This document shows, one piece after another, positions 59,401 through 64,000 of a stretch of DNA of 64,000 bases (the first letter of the stretch is position 1; the number at the start of each line of letters is the position of its first letter). A program made the position numbers and the translations under genes. The stretch spans positions 124,001 to 188,000 of the forward strand of contig ML769494.1 in assembly GCA_009733575.1 (NCBI GenBank), read 5' to 3'. The notes under the pieces were generated by a model that saw only the letters and a list, made by a program, of their open reading frames with translations, had not been told where the DNA came from and made no database searches. The stretch is from Gymnopus androsaceus JB14. Taxonomy: Eukaryota; Basidiomycota; Agaricomycetes; Agaricales; Omphalotaceae.

Positions 59401-59532
59401 GATGGTTGAAAGAGACGCTCATATCGCTCCTGGTTTGACGCCCATGATCTGGCGCTTGTTAGTACCTTGGACACAACGTTCATCACCTCACTACAGAACT
59501 CAGAAAACTTCTATATCTAAGGCTGCAGGATC

Positions 59533-60344
59533 ATGCCTCAGTTTCAGGCTCTTCCTGGATTCTACAAGCTGCTCTTTTTGTATTTTGAACCTGGTGAATA
59601 TTCCTGCAAATGGAATAACTACTTGGACACTCTGATCATGCTGCAGTTTCTACGATCAGTCCTGCTCTGATAATATGGCTATGGGGCGCGTCCTGGTTTC
59701 ATCATCAGCTGGTTCCCAGCTCTGAATCCTCCCCTCCTTCTGGATTCTTGGATAATCGTTCCGTTCTTGCTGTATGGCAACTAGGCAATTGTTCGTACAC
59801 ATTGTTTTTGTTAGCCCATATTTCTTGTATTTTTACGCTTGTATTCAACAGGCTACATGCTGTTAGGATTGATATCTTCTTTAGCCTTCAGGGCTGTAAG
59901 AAACGCCCTTCCAGACAATCCTGTTGCACAAGAACAAATTATTGGCTCCACATTCACCGCTTTGGCAATTGCAGATGTGAGTTCCCATAAACCAGTACCG
60001 GTAACCCTTGTCATCTTTTCTATGCTGACATATGCGGCAGGTTACTCAGTGAGTGAATGAAAACATAAATGTCTGAAACAAACTGATTGATCTCGGACAG
60101 TGTATTGGCGAGCTTTGTTGGCCTTCCTTCCGAACTGCGATTCAGCCCTGCTTCATGGAATGCTACCTGCCACGGTAATGTAACTTTCACGCTGTTCCTT
60201 TTCTCTATGAGGTATGCGATATCAATGGTTACTTGTCGATTACTTACTGATACTTTCACCAGGATGGCATGGTTTATGGGTATTGGAAGACGCCGATATT
60301 ACTACGGTCAATCGCGACCTTTAAAGGTGGATAAAACTAAATAA
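59533..60344 (+). CDS. DUF7704-like integral membrane protein
   Basis: Five exons. Exon 1, MPQFQALPGFYKLLFLYFEP, joins across a 53-base intron to VSTISPALIIWLWGASWFHH. The next exons give VLAVWQLGNCYMLLGLISSL, STFTALAIADVTHVLASFVG and NVTFTLFLFSMRMAWFMGIG. The protein ends in a basic tail, GRRRYYYGQSRPLKVDKTK. Four hydrophobic segments are seen. The 'FYKLLFLYFEP ... VWQLGN.Y.L ... IADVTH' pattern matches small fungal four-helix proteins of the DUF7704 type, whose function is unknown. All joins keep phase. Confidence 0.7.
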
Positions 60345-60595
60345 TCCAACAGTCACGTACTAGTGCTACCTATAATGTCTGACATAGCTGCTGTATTGAC
60401 TAGTCTCATGAACGGCTTGGATTTAATTTCCTCAGATAACGAGGGTGCTGTTCCAGGCTGGATCCTCGTGAACTGTCTTCAAATACCGACGAATCCTTCT
60501 CGTAGGGATTGCGACTTCCGAGAATAAAACTACGACTATGTTATTAGCACATTTCATTATTGGGGAATTAAGTCTTACATGAGGTCTGCGTTCCG

Positions 60596-61860
60596 TCACT
60601 TGTTTCTGATAATGTATCGTCTTGGAGGTGGGGGAGGAGTGCGGACCCGGCGACTCTCTGTCGCAGTAGCGTTCTCATAATAGCTGGACAATTCCTCAGA
60701 CATATCTTGTGGCGCAAGATCAAGTGACCTTGTTGCTTGCTGGGTCTGATGCTGCCAGTCCAAGATAGACTGCGTACGGCTGTCTGCTTGAGTCGATTCT
60801 GTAGCGGAGGAGCCCGAACGTTGAGTGGTTACGGCAGCAGTGCGGGCTCGTGAAGTCGTCTTGGAGAGGAAGATAAAGGGATTGAGTCTCCACCATGGAG
60901 TGACAGCTTGAGATTGGACGGATTCATGTAGGATAGGCCTTCTTCTACGTCGACGAATTCGAAGAAATAAAAGCAGTCCGCACACTAGGATTAGGGCTGC
61001 AAGGCTTCCAAATACAGCTCCGAGAATAGTTGTCAGTGGGTTGGCTTTTGAGCTGCCTTCACTGGAATCATAACTGTAAATGGAAGACTACAAGTGAGCT
61101 TGAATCATGAAAATTGAGCTGATTGCTCACGAATACACAATGGAGTCAAGGATTATGATACTATCTGGTCCTTCAAGTTGGCCGCTTTGTATGAGCAACT
61201 GGTGCTCTGTCATCGACATGGAAGAATTGCTGTAAACAACAACACCGTACTGCCAGTTGTTTTGAATGTCGGTCGGGGTTGGAGGATAAAAGCCCACTTC
61301 CATTCCATCTATGAAGAAAACCATTTGGTTGGTAATGCTGAATTGAGTGCTTCAGTACAGAAAAGTATACAGGCTTCTGGAGAACAACATACTTCGATGA
61401 TGGAGGAATAATACAGGTTACATAGACCGCATTTCCTGCATATGCATAAGAGAGGATTAATTAGTCATGAGATAATAAGGCGAACATGTCTGCATTTACC
61501 GAGAATTTAAACGACGCGGAGCGGGGAGCGCCAGATCTGACGGCTCCGCTGCTCACGTTAGAAGACTTCTCGACGGTCAGAACATCGAACAACATCCATA
61601 AGACTAATCCTACGACTCACAAAGAAGGATTCATGCCATGTTTGATTATAAGCATTCGCTACAGATAGAGACGAAAAATATGGACAATGGCTACAGTTCG
61701 GTGCTATGCTCCACGCATCTGTGGGGCTGTATAATATTTGGGAATGAGTGCGAGGATCGCCGAGCTGGTCGTCGACGGTGATATTAACGAGAGTAGTAGC
61801 CACTCTTGGGCATCGAAGATAAATAAGAAGAGAGCTGAACAAGAACGTGGTAAAGAGCAT
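60596..61860 (-). CDS. single-pass membrane protein with secreted ectodomain
   Basis: The signal-like start MLFTTFLFSSLLIYLRCPRV is followed by TLVNITVDDQLGDPRTHSQI and YSPTDAWSIAPNCSHC. A jelly-roll-like second part comprises GNAVYVTCIIPPSSK, MVFFIDGMEVGFYPPTPTD, YGVVVYSNSSMSMTEHQLLI and IIILDSIVYS. The transmembrane helix TILGAVFGSLAALILVCGLL is followed by the stop-transfer RIRRRRRRP. A Ser/Thr/Gln-rich cytoplasmic tail ends PPPPPRRYIIRNK. This architecture is common and expanded in agaricomycetes; ligand and role are not known. Confidence 0.75.
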
Positions 61861-62686
61861 GAAAAAGAAGCCTTAAGCTCTGAGAGAAATGAATGATCAG
61901 AAATGACAAGGGAGCTCCGAGCTAGCAGCAGTATTATACCACTCGCAAATCCACTGCCTCTGCAATAATGTAGAGTATGCGAGTGTCAAAAGTACTGGAA
62001 TAGATATCCGTCTACAAAGGCCATGCCTTCCCATCACAGGTACTGCATCTGCAATGTTGATTGCATCAACGACAGATTTCACCAGCCCGTCGCGTTGACA
62101 AAACATTTGACAAGATCAAAGCAGTTTCTTGGAGACACTAGTACTAACACGTACTGCGAAGAGTCGACTTGAAGAAGCACCTTCCTTCTGGAGTTGCACA
62201 AACCTACTAGATCATAATGTCGACGTCCCAGCGTTTGATGGGCCTTTAAAATGAACACTTCGGAGAGTTCGAGCAACGTATTGATCTTCCACCCATCATA
62301 GTCGCGTTGAAAGTATACCACTCGGTAACCGCCCGAAACAGTAACCACGCTTACATCTTGTCTCCCGGAGCCGACTCCTGCGGTCTCGAGCTTACATTGG
62401 ATTAATACCTATGGATTACAAGCAATCATAAGTGCTATATAAAATTGAAAAACTGCTTGGTGGGCTCACATCAGTTACTTAGTCAACTTGAAGCCGTCCA
62501 GAAGCCGCTGAAATGCCAATACGAGGAATGCAAGGAATAGCATTTAAGATCTGAAATGAAAGATTACCGAACAACCGGGATGTAGTTCGGTCAAGTCCGA
62601 AGACTCCGAGCGCGCCTCCGAAGTCGCGTGCTTTACTGAGGCGCGCTAACAAGGCGCCTCTTCTTGACTCCATCTCGTCTTATAAC
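61861..62686. other. unresolved region upstream of GCN20
   Basis: Minus-strand open frames at 61,897-62,106, 62,079-62,348 and 62,479-62,673 could be exons of a small gene (for example YRVVYFQRDYDGWKINTLLE). No domain was recognised and no consistent splice chain was found. The GCN20 promoter must lie in its right part. Confidence 0.3.
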
Positions 62687-64000
62687 ATGTCCTCTGAAGA
62701 TATCGCAGAAGAAATCAGAAACGCGCTTCCAGGGGCAGAAGAGGTTATTGTCCAGTATCTGTCTGGCTATCTGATTGACGATGCTGGTGAAGAAGAGGAT
62801 GTTCTGCAAATCGCTCGTGAAATGCTAGAGTCATTAGCTGGGGGACAGAATGCAGAGCTGGAAAAGTTGATGACCCGACTGGGAGACCTGCTTGAAGACC
62901 AGCTCGTTGCGAGACAAAAGCACAAATCAAGTCCGAAACTTCAAAAACTCGATAAAGTGATGGATATGAGCAAGACGCAAATATCTAGTACCATTGCCTT
63001 GGGAGAGGGAGTTGATTTAGAGTCTATTAACAAGGGAAAGTGAGTATTTCCTTCATAATATCTTACTTTGTAGCTCCTAATATTAGTCGCAGAGCATCAA
63101 AAGTAGACGTTAAGAAGCTTGAGAAACAGGAAGCAAAACTAAAGGCAGGCCTATCCCTCCGAAATGAACATAGGAATACTGATCTCTTCTACAGGCAAAG
63201 ATAGAAAAACGTGCCCGGAGAGATCTTTATGAAGGATCCAAGCTGCTAGATGCCCACCGAAAACAGGCAAGTCATTCTGGTTTGTTTTTGAATGCAACTA
63301 ACAAATGAGACGAACAGCAAACGTACGAGGAGATGTTCATGAAGGTTAGCATTCCGCCGCAATCCATCTCACGTCTATAAAATTCTTCCCAAGATAAACC
63401 CGTTGGAAGCGGCCAATTCGAGAAATAAGAGCAAGGACATACATCTTCCTTCGATCGACGTCAGTTTTGCCTCAAATCGCATCTTGTACGCCAGCATTTT
63501 CCGTTCTAGCACGGTTCTCCTCTGATCCTTCTACTTTAATGAAGATCTGGTGCGACTCTGACCCTCGCTCATGGAAGACGATATGGTCTCATTGGTCGTA
63601 ATGGTACGTCGGCTACTGTCCGTTTATCTCAATTTAGCTGAAAGAGCGCTAGGTGTTGGTAAATCAACACTTTTACGCCACATCGCAATGAGGGAGGTTC
63701 CAATTCCAGCTCACATCACTATCCTTTTCGTCGAGCAAGAGGTGCGTACTCATGCTATTACAGTATGGCGCTGCTAATGAACAAGTCAGATTGTCGGGGA
63801 CGATACACTAGCGATTGAATCCGTTCTAAAAGCTGATGTTTGGCGTGATCACTTACTGAAAGAAGAGGCCGTGCTTAACGCCAAGTTGAGTGAACTCGAA
63901 GCTGAGGGTGATGACAAGCGCTTCGAAGATGCACGAGAAGAGGCGTCAGCACGGCTTGCCGAAGTCCATGCGCGGCTTTCAGATATGGATGCAGAGAGTG
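62687..64000 (+). CDS. GCN20: ABC-F ATPase GCN20 (ABCF3), 5' part
   Basis: The start MSSEDIAEEIRNALPGAEEV begins the N-terminal helical domain that binds GCN1 in yeast. Later exons give RASKVDVKKLEKQEAKLK, QTYEEMFMK and NKSKDIHLPSIDVSFASNRI. An intron then leads to LSGATLTLAHGRRYGLIGRN, which is split again inside the first Walker A motif (GRNGVGKST). LLRHIAMREVPIPAHITILF, VEQE and ESVLKADVWRDHLLKEEAV follow, with the coiled linker of ABC-F proteins at the window end. GCN20 works with GCN1 on stalled ribosomes to activate the eIF2alpha kinase GCN2. The gene is cut off at 64,000; the second ABC domain lies outside. Confidence 0.92.

Overview
The window looks like nuclear DNA of an agaricomycete (mushroom-forming basidiomycete). 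Genes are densely packed on both strands and split by many 45-65 base GT-AG introns. Two tRNA genes carry introns. There is a family of F-box/LRR-like genes, several P450s, and the fungal genes URC1, SKT5/CHS4, SEC14 and a thaumatin-like protein. Exon joins were made by eye from splice signals, reading frame and remembered family motifs; no search was run.

Layout. 0-9 kb: an F-box tail, URC1 (GTP cyclohydrolase II-like), a P450 and the first copy of a duplicated block holding an old yellow enzyme (OYE) pseudogene. 9-18 kb: a DUF1295 membrane reductase, tRNA-Asp, F-box relics, the base-excision repair gene NTH1 and P450 relics. 18.9-19.3 kb: a small secreted precursor made of five RGPPDW-[RK]R repeats. 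20-34 kb: mitochondrial ribosomal protein mL41, two low-complexity hypothetical proteins, a GPI-anchored surface protein, TSR3 (18S rRNA modification) and chorismate synthase. 34-40 kb: the second copy of the duplicated block, with an intact OYE, a Helitron-like insertion of about 1.7 kb and more F-box genes. 40-44 kb: a SAP30-like protein and an intact P450. 44-49.5 kb: two MITE-like elements, a Cupin_5 gene and a field of degenerate repeats around a U6 snRNA gene. 50-64 kb: SKT5/CHS4, tRNA-Gly, a thaumatin-like protein, SEC14, a CofD-like protein, YPI1, a DUF7704-like membrane protein, a single-pass membrane protein and the 5' part of GCN20.

The genes do not form one pathway; most are housekeeping. 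The accessory signal lies in three places. The first is the repeat-peptide precursor at 18,901-19,257, which has the layout of a Kex2-processed secreted peptide. The second is the block 6,241-8,844 / 33,863-38,186: the empty copy shows the insertion borders of a Helitron-like element in the other, and one of its two OYE genes has decayed. The third is the repeat-rich U6 neighbourhood.

Single-base frame breaks occur in several otherwise conserved genes (URC1, DUF1295, TSR3, SKT5, an F-box gene). Some apparent pseudogenes may therefore be assembly errors.
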